This document shows positions 25,386 to 37,300 of a DNA stretch of 64,000 bases, in pieces (position 1 is the stretch's first letter; every line of letters starts with the position of its first letter). Both the position numbers and the translations under genes were made by a program. The notes under the pieces were generated by a model. It ran no database searches. It was given only the letters and a program-made list of their open reading frames with translations, and had not been told where the DNA came from. The stretch is from NCBI RefSeq assembly GCF_963675165.1, contig NC_087392.1:2557001-2621000 (forward strand), in the 5' to 3' direction. Source of the DNA: Halichondria panicea. Its lineage: Eukaryota > Porifera > Demospongiae > Suberitida > Halichondriidae.

Positions 25386-25467
25386 TCGTCCTAGGTAGAG
25401 TTGTCTCTAAGGTTGCCAATTAACTAGCCTATAGCGAGGCAACTCGGCCTGGGAACCGAGGCTATAG
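25379..25467. repeat. Imperfect 30-bp-arm inverted repeat
   Basis: TATAACCTCGTCCTAGG..GAGTTGTCTC on the left pairs imperfectly with GAGGCAACTCGGCCTGGGAACC..GAGGCTATA on the right. Probably a small foldback element. Confidence 0.5.
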
Positions 25468-26048
25468 TATGGGGAGGAGGTCAAGGATGCTGGCTGGTGG
25501 CCAGTGATCTATTATCTGAGCATATATGATAATAATTATTTTATGGCATAAACACATAAAATGTACTGGGTGATGTAGATCTACAGACAGTCTATACAGA
25601 GTATAATTTGGTAGACCACGAGAGTGATCAGTGCTTTACGCTGCCCAACCTTTTGCTACACACTTGAGTTTTGAGAGTCACATTGAAGGGGATAATCTGA
25701 GGAGATTCACATAGTTACACACAATTATGCATGATCACAGCTCCCACACACTCACACCTGCATATGAAGCGCCCACCACTTATCTTATTAATTTATGGGA
25801 TATGTTCTCACCGCAAGTGCATATAGATGGTTGGGGCCTTATTTTCCTAAAGGTGAGCGATGTTCTTGTACTTCTGGGAAGGACATTACTGGCTTGTGGT
25901 CCGATCTTTGAGGGAGTCTCCCAGTATCCTAGCAATTCTAGGAAAACCTCATCACAGGTTCTGGCTGGGATTCTAGGAAAGAATGTGGAGCAGTTCTGGG
26001 AATTAATGATTACACACCACTCTATACAAATTATCCCATAGAAACCAT

Positions 26049-26519
26049 GAGATCACATAGAACAAAGGATCAGCATAAATCATTATGAGCGCTGTGAAAC
26101 CAGCCCTTCATCATTACCAGACATAAACAATAAGGTTTAAATGCAAATGAGATCACATACAACAAAGGATCAGCATACATCATTATGAGCGCTGTGAAAC
26201 CACTGCTCCATCATTACCAGACATAAACAATAAGGTTTAAATGCAAATGAGATCACATACAACAAAGGATTTAGCAAAAACGTTATAAGAGCTGTGAAAC
26301 CAGCGCTTCATCATTACCAGACATAAACAAGATCACATAGAACAAAGGATTTAGCAAAAAACGTTATAAGAGCTGTGAAACCAGCGCTTCATCATTACCA
26401 GTTTAGTAGCTCAATAACAATTAAAATACATATATCCCATAGCAAATGAGATCACATAGAACAAAGGATGTTATGAGAGCTGTGAAACCAGCGCTCCACC
26501 AATACCAGTTAGCTCAGAT
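26049..26519 (+). repeat. Five-copy minisatellite, ~100-bp unit
   Basis: Copies start at 26049, 26149, 26249, 26331 and 26448 with GAGATCACATAGAACAAAGG (or GATCACATA...). Each contains GCTGTGAAACCA and, in most, TTCATCATTACCAG. The first two units are 100 bases and nearly identical; the third is shortened to 82, the fourth carries an unrelated insert, the fifth is truncated. Units are directly adjacent, without spacers. Confidence 0.95.
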
Positions 26520-26582
26520 ACAGACACACAAACCAAACAGGAAATACCTTCCCAATGGTATAATGTACATTACATGACTCAC

Positions 26583-29299
26583 CCATGGCCCCACAGGTAC
26601 CTGGCTTCACCATTCATCACAAGCAAGCTTCTGGGTGGGAGAAGCAGGGGAACCTTCTTACCATCAGTAGGGTGTTTGAATTCCATCACAACCTGCTCAA
26701 CGACGTTACATGTAAACGCAGTGAAGATGCAGTCATGAATCTGAATGCGTGCAGCAATCAATGCCTGTCTCATACACTAATTTACACAACCCAGTGTTTT
26801 TAAATTAATGCTAGTTTCTGCGTGTGTCTAAATTAACTGGTTTGTACGTGGAGAGACATGTAATGATTGGTACAGACTTTGTGGTATAATGATCGATAGT
26901 TATTGGTGTTTGAGGGGAACAGAATGGCATAGTGTAAAGGTCGGAATACTGAATGGAATGGATCCAGTATGGAAAGGAATATGGAATGAGAGAGCATGCA
27001 TTAACTCTCTTTTTTGGTGGACACAATACATATTGCCATTGTAAGTTTAATAGTTGACTGTGTATATAACCAAGCCTTTGCCATAGAATTCCACACACAT
27101 TGGGTTGCGTAGTCAGCAAAATTCCACATTTATAGTTATACAATAAACTGTTTCTTATTACCACTGTGCAACAGTGTGGCAAGCTGTTGACCCTCTTTCC
27201 TACAGGGTGTCATGTGATGATTACAGCCAGCTACATGCTATCTTGCTTGAGTTTTCGGATTGAGCATGTTATGATATTCAAGTCAATATTTCATGCGAAG
27301 TATCTAGTTTAATCGAATAGCAGAGTTTAAGCTTCAAAATGACCAAGATGGCCTAGTTTGCGCTTTCCTAGCTTGAGTGAATGGTTGAGAATTATATTTC
27401 TAATCTCTTCAACAACACGTACATTTAATTACTATATAGCTACTGAGCAATTGTATAGTGGGTAACTTTTGTTGGGTCAAAATTCATTGAACTTGAACAG
27501 CGGTGATTTTCGTGAGTAAAAATTCCTTACGTGCACTGCATTGTACCAGAGGAGGTATGACAGGCGGGGTGCAGCTCAGGCAATTAGCCTTTGATTGAAC
27601 AATAATTATCCGCCCACTCCCCACCCACGTCGTATGTTTTTGCTGAGAGTAATCAGAGGCTAATTACTTGAGTTGCACCGCGCCTGTCGGACCTCCTCTG
27701 GCATTGTATGCGTTATGGTAAACCACGCCTATGTTTTCGTGGGTAAAATTTGAGGTCAGTTTACCCACGAAAATAACGGTTTTTTTACCCCACAAAAATG
27801 ACCAGCTGTACGGTAGTCCACTTTTTAACTATGTGTCTATAAAAGGCTCCTGTACCACTTTTACAAGTATTAGTCATACTACACCAGTAGTATACAGCTA
27901 CAGAGCACCATCAGCAGCTCTCTTTTTTAATACTATCTTTGTCATTCCATATATCGTTCCAATTCCAGCTTTTACACTATGCCGAACAGAATTGAGTAAT
28001 GCAACAAAAATTGTACATTGCTACCTGTGATCCAAGGCTAAGTGAAATTATTGGACCTTGAAAAACTGAGTGGGTGTCCACATGTGAGGGAATACCTTTA
28101 GGAGAAAGACAAGAGAGTAGATTTGATCATAGATAGAAGAAGCAGATTTTCCATTACTGCACGTAATATACAGTATAGCGGGTAATTTTCGGGGGGCAAA
28201 CTATTTGTGGTCGAGCAATATTTAGTCATTTCGTGGATAATATTTTCGTGGTTGCAGCTTGCTTGCACTGCAGGTAAAGGTAGGCAAGGTCGATTCATTC
28301 GTGGGTAAATATTCGTGGTCAGACCGTCAACCACAAAAACCACGCCTATTTTGCCCCACGAAAATTACCCGACGGTATATGTATACCTGCTCCAGGGTTG
28401 TATCTATTGACAGTGAGTTGGTCTGGGTGGTGTGTGATCAGTCCTTGCTCCATCATCCTGTCCAGTAGAGGGTGAGTGATGGCAGGTAGGCGCCCAGGGA
28501 GAGGGTTGTTGGGGTCAACCAGGTTACTTCCATACAGAAACTCGTAGCCAAAGTGCATAACTTGACGATGTTTCAGAGTTGCCTTTGGTGGAGAGCAGCC
28601 ACCCTCAGTACGTTTTACTACAATGGCTGTTTGTTGAGGTTCGTCATTAGCTGATACTATCCCATGAGTTGTTCTGTTTGGCTGTAATGTTTGCTTTGTC
28701 TCACTCTCAAACGAGAAAAATTTCAGCAACTGATCCTCTTCTTGAATTGACACAAAATCTTCCAGCAGTATAAGTCCTGGAGGGACCTGGCTGCATTCTG
28801 TTCGTTTAGGCACTCCACATCCTAAAATGCTTGATGGTATTTTATTGACATAGCTCATGTAGAGATGTACAGGGGGTCCATGCAACAGGGCAGGGGGGAG
28901 GGACTGAAGAAGGCTCTCGTTGCTCCTACACACTTCTACTATGCACACACCATTCAGTGACACTAGACACTGACTAGCAATTATCGTACTGGTAAATGTG
29001 ACAAATGCATAATCTTTTCCTGATGGAAGGTACAATTGTTTCAAATATCCTTCGGATTGTAATGGGTTTAGCATGTGTTCTAGTACCTCCCTGGGAACTC
29101 CATTCTTCAGACCCCCATTACCAATGAATAAGTGTACAGAGGGTTCTTCTTGAAATCCTATATCTGTCTTAGGCTCTTGCTTCAAGTACTGTGCCTGCTT
29201 TCTCTTCACCTTCCTGTGTACCTTGTCCTTGTCCAAATCCATATTTTGTGGGCGTGGCTGCCTGGGTGATTTTGTGCTGACATCAGCACTCTTGTGCAT
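26583..29299 (-). CDS. ALKBH8: ALKBH8, RRM plus AlkB dioxygenase part (3' end not found)
   Basis: Three exons are visible: 28387-29299, 28025-28095 and 26583-26692. The first has a Lys-rich N-terminus, the RRM ([21 protein letters not shown] ... [10 protein letters not shown]) and the start of the AlkB fold ([41 protein letters not shown]). The small second exon supplies [13 protein letters not shown], with the H-x-D iron ligands, and IISLSLGSQ. The third gives [37 protein letters not shown] in pieces. In animals ALKBH8 hydroxylates and, through a C-terminal methyltransferase, methylates tRNA wobble uridines. Here the distal iron His, the 2-oxoglutarate Arg residues and the whole methyltransferase could not be found before the next gene. 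The last visible exon ends in a normal donor, phase 2. The true start may be the second Met (29242), which better matches the family. Confidence 0.85.
27451..27815. mobile_element. Inverted-repeat element split by another element, ALKBH8 intron
   Basis: The left end GTATAGTGGGTAACTTTTGT and the right end (minus-strand reading TACCGTACAGCTGGTCATTT then TTGTGGGGTAA) are related inverted termini of the same TAYCGTATAGYGGGTAATTTT family seen at 28171 and 50803. It is interrupted by a 155-bp hAT-like insert. Internally GTGGGTAAA and TTTACCCAC also pair. Confidence 0.6.
27546..27701. mobile_element. hAT-like MITE with 45-bp terminal inverted repeats and 7-8-bp TSD
   Basis: CCAGAGGAGGTATGACAGGC at the left pairs over ~45 bases with the right end (...GCCTGTCGGACCTCCTCTGG), with few mismatches. 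GCATTGTA occurs on both sides (27538-27545 and 27701-27708), a target-site duplication of 7-8 bases. CAGAGG/CCTCTG ends and an 8-base duplication fit non-autonomous hAT elements. No transposase is encoded. Confidence 0.8.
28171..28380. mobile_element. MITE with TATAGCGGGTAATTTTCG termini beside an ALKBH8 splice donor
   Basis: Left TATAGCGGGTAATTTTCGGG and right (minus-strand reading TATACCGTCGGGTAATTTTC then GTGGGG) are matching inverted ends. Several internal TTCGTGG/CCACGAA pieces also pair. The right end lies only about six bases inside the intron from the donor of ALKBH8 exon 1 (28386/28387). Confidence 0.75.
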
Positions 29300-29331
29300 T
29301 TTAACAATTAGAGACTAGACATTGAGCTGAG
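29300..29331. promoter_or_regulatory. 32-bp gap between divergent ALKBH8 and DDIAS start codons
   Basis: The two ATGs face away from each other with 32 bases between them (89 if ALKBH8 starts at its second Met). The core promoters and 5' UTRs must overlap the partner's transcript, or one annotated start is too far upstream. Confidence 0.5.
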
Positions 29332-31183
29332 ATGATTGTTTGCACTGTGCTGAGTGTAAGGCCCTACTCTGGACTATATCAGGCGTGTAAAAACTGTCTG
29401 GGGAAAGTTTTGCAACATCAGGAGAGCAAGTAATTTATTGTCTATGGCACTCGACTCATCGTTTAAATAGCCAGAGTTGGCACACCATCACTTTCATTGT
29501 GTTACTGTAGGTGGTGGTGCAGAAAGTGTAGCCGTGTAATCTCCTCCAATGAGGTACATCGACGTTACTGCATTGCCATGGCAATCACAGATCATTCTAC
29601 ACCACCGCAGGATGTCGTAGTGTTTGGGAAGTCGTGTGATCTGATCTTTGGCTGCTCTGCTAGCCACCTAACTGAGTGAGCTAAACATACTTCGTTCGAG
29701 ATGTGTTGCTATAATTATTATCTCCAGCATAAAGAGTAAACTGCTTATCCTTAATAACCCCATATTGAGCACAATTATTATGTTCACGCATAATATTATG
29801 ATGGCACTTTTCACTCCCAGGTATTTGGGTGCTACTCTGAATGGCAACAGTGAAGACAGTGACCAAATTCTTTACAAGGCAATTGAAGCAACTCTCGTTG
29901 GGAATTGTTTTGCCTTTGTGTTCTGCGTACCATCAATAGTCAAGAACCAAACCACTTTGTTAAGTATTACTGAGGGATTCAATGAACGTAACACTGGTGC
30001 TGTAGAGAGAAGGAGGGGGCTCGTTGTCATGACAATCAAGACCATATGCACTGGTTCAGACACAATGCTAAGCAAACTTCAGCGTGAACTTGAGGGTACC
30101 CCCCAACCAACTTCATGTCTGCCCTCACTAGCAGTCAAGAGTCTCCCTCAGAAACGTTCTAAGAGTATCGACGATTCAAACTTTTATGATCATACGTTGC
30201 CAAGTGAATCCTCTCCCTCGCAGCAGTTCTCACGTTTGTTGGAAACATACTCAGAAAGCCAAGAATCATCACCCCACGAAGATGTTATGGCTACCCCAAT
30301 CTCTCAATCCGGCTTCATTCAGCAATGTCATACAAATTATGTGTCACCTTCCACTCTGTCGCTCCTGTTGGACACTTATTCGGAAAGTCCCCCACCACCG
30401 AAGTGTGAATGTGTATCTCAAAGGAGCCAGAAGACAGAAGTGACCACCATCGACTCAGGACATAAGACGGAACCCCTATCCATCATGATAAATTCAAAGG
30501 AGAGCACTTCTCATCCTCAAGCCTTGTCGCAAGTGGAACTTCAAGATTATTTGTCCGAATTGAGCCGAACTGATTGGCTGGTGAGAGAACTGGAATCAGA
30601 CTGGGAGTCCACTCAGAATAAATGTTCGTCACCCTGTATACAACAGCAGTGCACATTTTCACTCAGCAAAGAGATGCTGAGAGAGCTGCAAGAACCATTC
30701 AGTCAGTCAAGAGAAGGCTCACCAAACTGTGACACACCAATAAGTCATTCCAACACTACATCTATGTATAGCTCCCTCTCGTCACAGTTTCGTCTACAAA
30801 CCCAAAACAGTAATTCATCTCCTGAGTTATTTTCTTCCGCCTCTAGTTCATATTCAAGAAAAACTCTAATAGGAGCAGATGCATCTCAACAGTCAATGCA
30901 GACTCCTAGCCAGCTGATGTCTGATTGGAGACAAAGTTCCTCACCAGAGCTATTTGAGTCTTCGTCAAGGGAAGAACAAGACAGTGGAACTGCCACACAG
31001 TTGGTACAAACACCTGCACTGTCAGTAAGAGGGAGAACACATGCTTTGAGGAGAAAGCTGGTCCAAAGAACAGAGACAAATGTGTCGATGTTAGCATCGA
31101 CACATCATACACCTTGTACTCTCAATCAACGTAATTCAACATTAGCTGTAAATCACAACGCTTTCTCTCCTGATATTCTATGA
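29332..31183 (+). CDS. DDIAS: DDIAS-like protein with RPA1-C-type OB fold
   Basis: Three exons (29332-29429, 29511-29675, 29821-31183) close in frame to 541 residues. The N-terminus has a split zinc ribbon, YQACKNCLGKVL then WWCRKCSRVISS, followed by the OB-fold blocks QDVVVFGKSCDLIFGCSASHLT and ILYKAIEATLVGNCFAFVF, which match the replication-protein-A C-terminal-like domain of DDIAS (noxin). The remaining ~400 residues are Ser/Gln-rich and disordered, with repeated LLDTYSESP/LLETYSESQ and SSPELFE/SSPELFS motifs; vertebrate DDIAS also ends in SPELFS. In vertebrates DDIAS protects cells from DNA-damage-induced apoptosis; the biochemical role here is inferred. An RPA1-derived paralogue is the main alternative. 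Confidence 0.75.
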
Positions 31184-31342
31184 AATTACAGCATTAAATA
31201 ATTGATTGTAATTGATGACAGATGAATGTTGCAGCTATAAGATGAAATGATTGTACGATTGTAATCAAGTGATTAAAATAAGCATAATTATGTACATGCA
31301 CGTTAATCAATGAAAATAAATAATTAATGTGCACGCGTTCAG

Positions 31343-34300
31343 TCAACACCTCTCAAAGACCTTATAGAGGTCATGTAGGTCAGCTATCTGTAAGATACTG
31401 CCATCTTCTGCCATTTTTCTTTGCGGAATAAAGTCAGACTTCAGTGCAGGGAAGACAACATGTTCCACAGTCCATTGCCAAGGAGAATGCTTGTACAACT
31501 CCGGGATACAATCTGCTCTCACCTTGAGAAGAAAAACGTGAAAAACACGACTTTTCATTTTGATAGTTCTTACCTCAATCCCTTTCTCTTGTGACCCTTT
31601 GCTCTGACTTGGCACTTCTCCATCAGCAGGGTGCTGTTTGTTACCTGATTGCTCTTGGCTGTCTAACAGGAAAGGGTCATTCCGAATTGAGTAGAAATCA
31701 CTGGTCTCGGCAGCCAACGTCTGGAAACACTCCTTCTCATTGTCCCAGTTAACCTGTACGAACGAAAGGCCTGTAATCGAGGCTAAGCTAAACCTATAGA
31801 CTTCTAAGCACAAATATACTTCAGCTACAAAGTATAAATGCAGCAACAATGTCCTATGGAAATGCACAATAACCAATGTACATGGTTCTGCACAGTAACC
31901 TCATTAGACCACATGTAACAGAAGGCTTATAGCTTAGACCACGATCTAAGAAGGCTTATAGCTATGGTTTTGAGGCACTGTATAGCGCTTTATTTTCGAG
32001 GAACTAAAATGTCATATGATTTCTTAAAATACGCTTTGAGGCCAAACATAGAGGCTTCAAATGACCATACCTCTACAGTAGAAAGGTCTTTACAATACTG
32101 GAAGTAAACAACGATCACAGGAACTAAAATTTCATGGTTTAAGGTCAATCCGCGAAAACTGCAAATTTGTGCCTCGAAAACGCTATTAAATTATTATGAG
32201 TGGTCTACTCAAAATAGTAGTAATAATTACACCTCTGTAAAATAGTAGTAATGTACCTCTGTAGCCAGCCTCACTAGGAACATTGGCAGTTTGTCTAGGT
32301 TAGGGCAGTAGGAAGGAAGGAGGAGGGGGAGACTGTGGACACACCCATCCTGCAACAAAGCATATTTTCTAACTATAGAATGACACGGACATGTACCTTT
32401 CGAACATCTAATGAGAAATAATCTCTGAGCATTTCAGCCTTCGATTTCAAGAAATCAACAATGTACTGAGCAAGTTTCTCCTTGGGTCCATCTTCTTCTG
32501 TCCAGCCTGTCAAATTACGTGTGTAACTGTGGTTGCTACAACACTACAATGATCACATAATTAAACTGCAAATAAAATCACGGTGTAGTATGAACCAGAG
32601 ATTAAAGAGAAGAGGGATATAAAACTGGATCACGTGTACACATAAACTTCTTGCCCAAAATCGGCGTGGCACGTTGTCTTTACTGCAAGTTCTACATGTA
32701 CATGTATGTAAAATACTTTGTGGTACTGTATCTCTAGACTTGCTGCTACATATAAAACATGTAAAGTGGACTGTTGGGAAGTGAAATAGCTCCTCAGCTA
32801 AACTCCAAGAGACAGCTTGTTCGATCACTTTTTTGACTGGTCTTGGAGTAAATTGTATACTAAAAATCGATTATACTTTCAGCATCAGAGCGACCTAGCC
32901 TTTGAGAAAGGCACTGTCCATAGAATACAGCTAACATTAAACCCATCACTGAACCATATGAAAACCAATTTGTTTTCTGCTTCAGTTCCACAAAGGCTAG
33001 TATAGCCAATAAACCAGGGAATCTGGGGTTCTGGATTTTATTGCCACCTTAAAATTTGCCGCCATTTTATAGCAACGAGGAGTGCCTAAACCTTTTACAT
33101 TGAGCACATAAGCTCACATGATCTAGTTCTATATCCCTTTCTCTGTGAACACAGATGATGTTATTGTGTGTCAAGGCAATAAGTCTTTAAGAGTGTGACC
33201 TTACCACTATCCGGGGAGTTCAGAGCAATCATGGCCACGTCATACATTGGAGCTGGAGGCTGTACAGTATAATATGCAAATACACTGATCAAAATCGACA
33301 GAACACTCACTGTTAGAGTCAAATTCCCAAAGTTGGCAAAATCGAATAAGAGTAGCTGATAGAAAAGCTCCTTGCTGAGAAAGAAGGAGATCAGAATAGG
33401 CCATTAATCATTAACTCACTAAGCTAGAGCACTGAAGTGCTAACCCTCGGCTGTTGACATTATAGCAACCAAGGAGTGTTCTGCAATAAATACTGGCTAA
33501 GCAGCAAGTAACAGCAGCTATAGAGGCATGCCGAAACTTTTGAGAATAGAGTTTTAGTAGTGTATGAGACATACATTGTGGACTAGCTCTAGGATACAGC
33601 AAAGTCAGCAAAGAAGCCTGGAGAGTTAGAAATATAGCTCCTGGTATGTTCTGGGGCTAGGATAAGCAAAGAAGCAACAACCACAATCATAATTATGCCT
33701 CGGTGCGCATGCACAAGCGAGGTATACGGTAGTGTGTTTGTGTGTCTGTGTGTGTGTGTAGACTGCTACAGCTGCTCAAGGATGAATCAAGTGCAAGTAA
33801 GAGTTTCTATAGGCTTCTAATCATGTTTACTTGGATTTGCAAAATAATGCTTCGTTCTCGAGTTATGCCTAGTTTTGCTTACTTGGAATGCCATTGTAGC
33901 CTTTTCAGAAGAGGACGTAGCCAAACTTGTTTACCGAGTGTTGCTACTCTACTTAGTAGTTAGCTTTGTACTAGAACGCTAGCTATTGGTAGCTGCAAGA
34001 GTGAGAATAGAGCTGCAAGGCTCTGCTATAATGCAGCCATTAATTTTAGACTTGAACTTTTGGCATCGATCGTTTTTTAACAACAATCATGGTCGATCAT
34101 TACCTACTCTCTGAGTTTTTGCATGCAGCAAAATTAATCATGTCATTCATGTGCTATTAGTAGCTTTATGTATGTAGCTTTGGCATCTCCACCGAGGCAT
34201 CAGCACCTGCGGTGCTTTCATTCTATTAGTGACCCTTTTCCATTGTTTCTGGTACAGGATCACTTCAGCTGCAAATAAGCGCCTCAAATACAGGGCCCCG

Positions 34301-37300
34301 TGTAGCTAGCTCAACATGCAAGAGTAAGCTTCTGGTCGGTTTTATTAGACGACGAAGCTTTAACATCAAAATCTGCCACAATAACTTGTTGTGTGGAAGC
34401 TATGTCCAAGCTGTAAACGCAGCGCTATGGCATCCAGGTGAGTAGACTCAGATGTCACACACAAACAAACAAACAAACCAAACGACTACTATATAACCCG
34501 CTGGCCGCGGCACGGCCTCAGATTAATTACATGTAGATGACACTCACCTTAACTTGGTAAGGTCAACCAGATACAGCTTTGTCTGAATTTAAATGCATGA
34601 TCATACACACAGTAGAACATGTGTCAATGTAAACGCCTACCTGGTGTTGTACTAGAGCTCTGGTCTGGTCGACACAACCTACGAACTTGTGATTCTGAAA
34701 GAGCTCAGTTAAATCTGGAAATGGAACAGTACCACACCAGAGTGTAAATATATCTACAATACATGTATGCAGCACTGCGACAACCAGTAATGTATGACTA
34801 TAGTCTTTAGTTCTTAATGGGTTTGGACCAGTTACAGAAAGAACACCATAATACATTACCTAAGAGTCGAGTTAAAGAATGCACCTCTTCTGTTTGAAAT
34901 CAAACAAAGTTAGCTAGCAACTCTCGTGGTTAGCTTACTTTGTATCTCAAAATTGGTAAAGGCCCCTCACCTGTGTGCTGCTGTCCCCTCACTGCCAGCT
35001 GCAGACTGCGCACACTCGTCAGCCTAATCTCCTTGCGATGAGCCTTCTTTCTAAATGGGCGAAGGACGCCTGACACACCACTGGAGTGCCTCCTCTTCTC
35101 CACCGAGGCAGTGTGCGCTACACCCCCTGATTGGTTGGGTGAGGCATTATCATCCATCGGTTCAGACTGCTCGTCGGAGGGCTGGTTGTGTTGCTGTGTT
35201 GATCCTGGCCCAAAGAAAGCCTCCAGTTTTTGCTCTCTAGAGTCAGTTCTCACCATCTGATATGCATATGTAGGAGTATCTTGTTTTCCTACACACAAAC
35301 AAATTGTGGTGTACGTTCAACACTACTTGAATTGAACAAGAGCAGCAGGAATTGGGTCTATTCTTGTTGGCTAGGCTGATTGTCAGCTATGGCACTACAT
35401 CAAAATTGTCATGGCCTTCTCTTAGCACACGCAACCGTCTCTTTGGTATGGTGTCAGCAAACATGAGGAGCTGAAAATCTCACCTTCTTTACTGGTCCCA
35501 GAAGTACCCTTCTTGTGCAGTGAGTCAGAGAGGGACAGTGCGGTACCTGGTAGTAGCGCCTGGGTGAAGTAGGTCCTGGATGAGTTGCAGCCAAGAAGTC
35601 TCTGCTCAATGCCTTTTTGGATGGCCTCTACAATGCTCTCTTCGTGCAAGAAGTGCACCTCATGCTTAGTGGGATGGACGTTGACGTCAATATTGGCTGG
35701 ACTGATCTCAATGCTGGTACAACCAATGAGAATGAAATAACAGAACTGTCACGATAGGGAATTTGTAGCACCTTAAGTATATGAAGGGGTGAGTTCCTTT
35801 AGGTAGGTAAGCAGCATACACGACCATAATGGCCTTCTTGAGAGCACCACTGTCAACAAGACGATCTGAGCAGAGCAATTTCACTTATTTCAAAACCAAA
35901 TAGAGTCAGTGCGACTTACGATTTATGAACAACAGGAACTGGAGTTTCTTCACAGAGTAGTTGGCATTTGTGACAAGCCCTTGCATTTTAAACCCCAACT
36001 CAGCATCATCACTATCAACCTCAAGCAGCTCCCTACAGTGTGAGTGACTATGTCCTCATAAGCAGACTAACACAACAATTCATAGCGGCATTGGCATGAG
36101 TAGAGCTAATTCAACCAATGTTGGAGCTGAAGATCACATACCTAGCCACAGACGAACCATACAATGAGGATATATTCTCTTTGATGGTACTGCCCTGAAG
36201 GGTCTTGATATCTGCAGCTGTCTCCTCTTGCTGCAACAACATGCACAAACAAGTGCCATTGTAACTGTAAAGAACTCGTGCACACATGCAATAGCAGTAC
36301 CTTTCTGAGTGAGAATGCAACTCCAGAGTTATGGACTGCATACCTGAAAATCACAAATTACATAGTCTCCTCTCTACAATTTGCTTACTTGGTGACAACA
36401 TCGGCAACTCTTCCAAATTCCTCTGAGGGACTTTTGAGTGCTTTTCTCCTAGTGGTCACATTGTAGAACAAGTCCTCGGCCACAATCATTGTCCCACGAG
36501 TGCCAGCACACGGCTTAGGGTCAGCAGTTGCTCCGGATCTAGGTAGAGCTAGCTGACCATCTTTGTACATAGCTCTAAAGAGAGTGCATCGTGCATCGAT
36601 CATCTCAGAGATATAAAATCAAACACTAACTCACTTAAATGCACACTTTGAATCGGCAGTTTTTGAAGTAATGGTAACATGTGCAACATGGCTGATGCTA
36701 GCAAGTGCCTGCAGTGGTTAGGAACAATAACAAGTATGTTCCCTAGTAACCTACCTCTCCTCTGAACCCATAAGTACTGATGCTGGACAGGTCTTCAAAC
36801 TTCCTCAGTTTGCTGGTTGTGAACCTCTCACACACAATGGCCATGTCTTCTCTCTGTGGAGTGGGGAAAGGATAATAGACTATACTACTTGGTGGAAGGT
36901 AGTGCATGAAATGAGTGGTATCTTTATGACACCTGTATCAAAGTTCCTGCTGTTTCTCTCAGCAAATCATGTCTGGCACTGTGTCTATGGTGCATGGTGA
37001 TAAAACTTTTGATTACTTACTACTTACTTTGATTCCACTCCCATTGTCAGCAATCTGTATCAACTTCAGACCACCTGACTTGACAGTCACTTGAATCATG
37101 GTTGAGCCAGCATCAAGACTGTGTGTGAGTCGAGTGAAAGTATCCAACATTGAGCTTATACCGTATGACAAAATTTTAAGTGCAGCTACCTGTTCTCAAG
37201 CATTTCTTTGATCGCATTTGCAGGCCTCTGTATTACCTATATAAAATGGAGGAGAATTGTTGCACTCAAAGTGCAATGCAGACTAGTTATGCAGACTCAC

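Larger units (their letters stand above)
24543..26582. other. Repeat-rich intergenic region
   Basis: Two kilobases with no supported gene. It holds a diverged duplication of the downstream flank of the preceding gene, inverted-repeat elements near 24950-25180 and 25379-25467, and a 100-bp minisatellite. The distal exons of ALKBH8 would be expected on the minus strand here, but none was found. Confidence 0.6.

Noticed and set aside
25727-26041. 104-codon plus-strand open frame in the repeat-rich gap
   Set aside because: No recognisable family, no plausible partner exons, and it is surrounded by duplicated and repeat sequence; probably chance.
26049-26519. CRISPR-like array
   Set aside because: Units of ~100 bases are directly adjacent without unique spacers, in a eukaryotic context; a minisatellite.
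28025-28095. Loss of the iron-binding HxD exon of ALKBH8
   Set aside because: First thought missing because the exon is too short for its own open frame; it was found here, encoding IPSHVDTHS.
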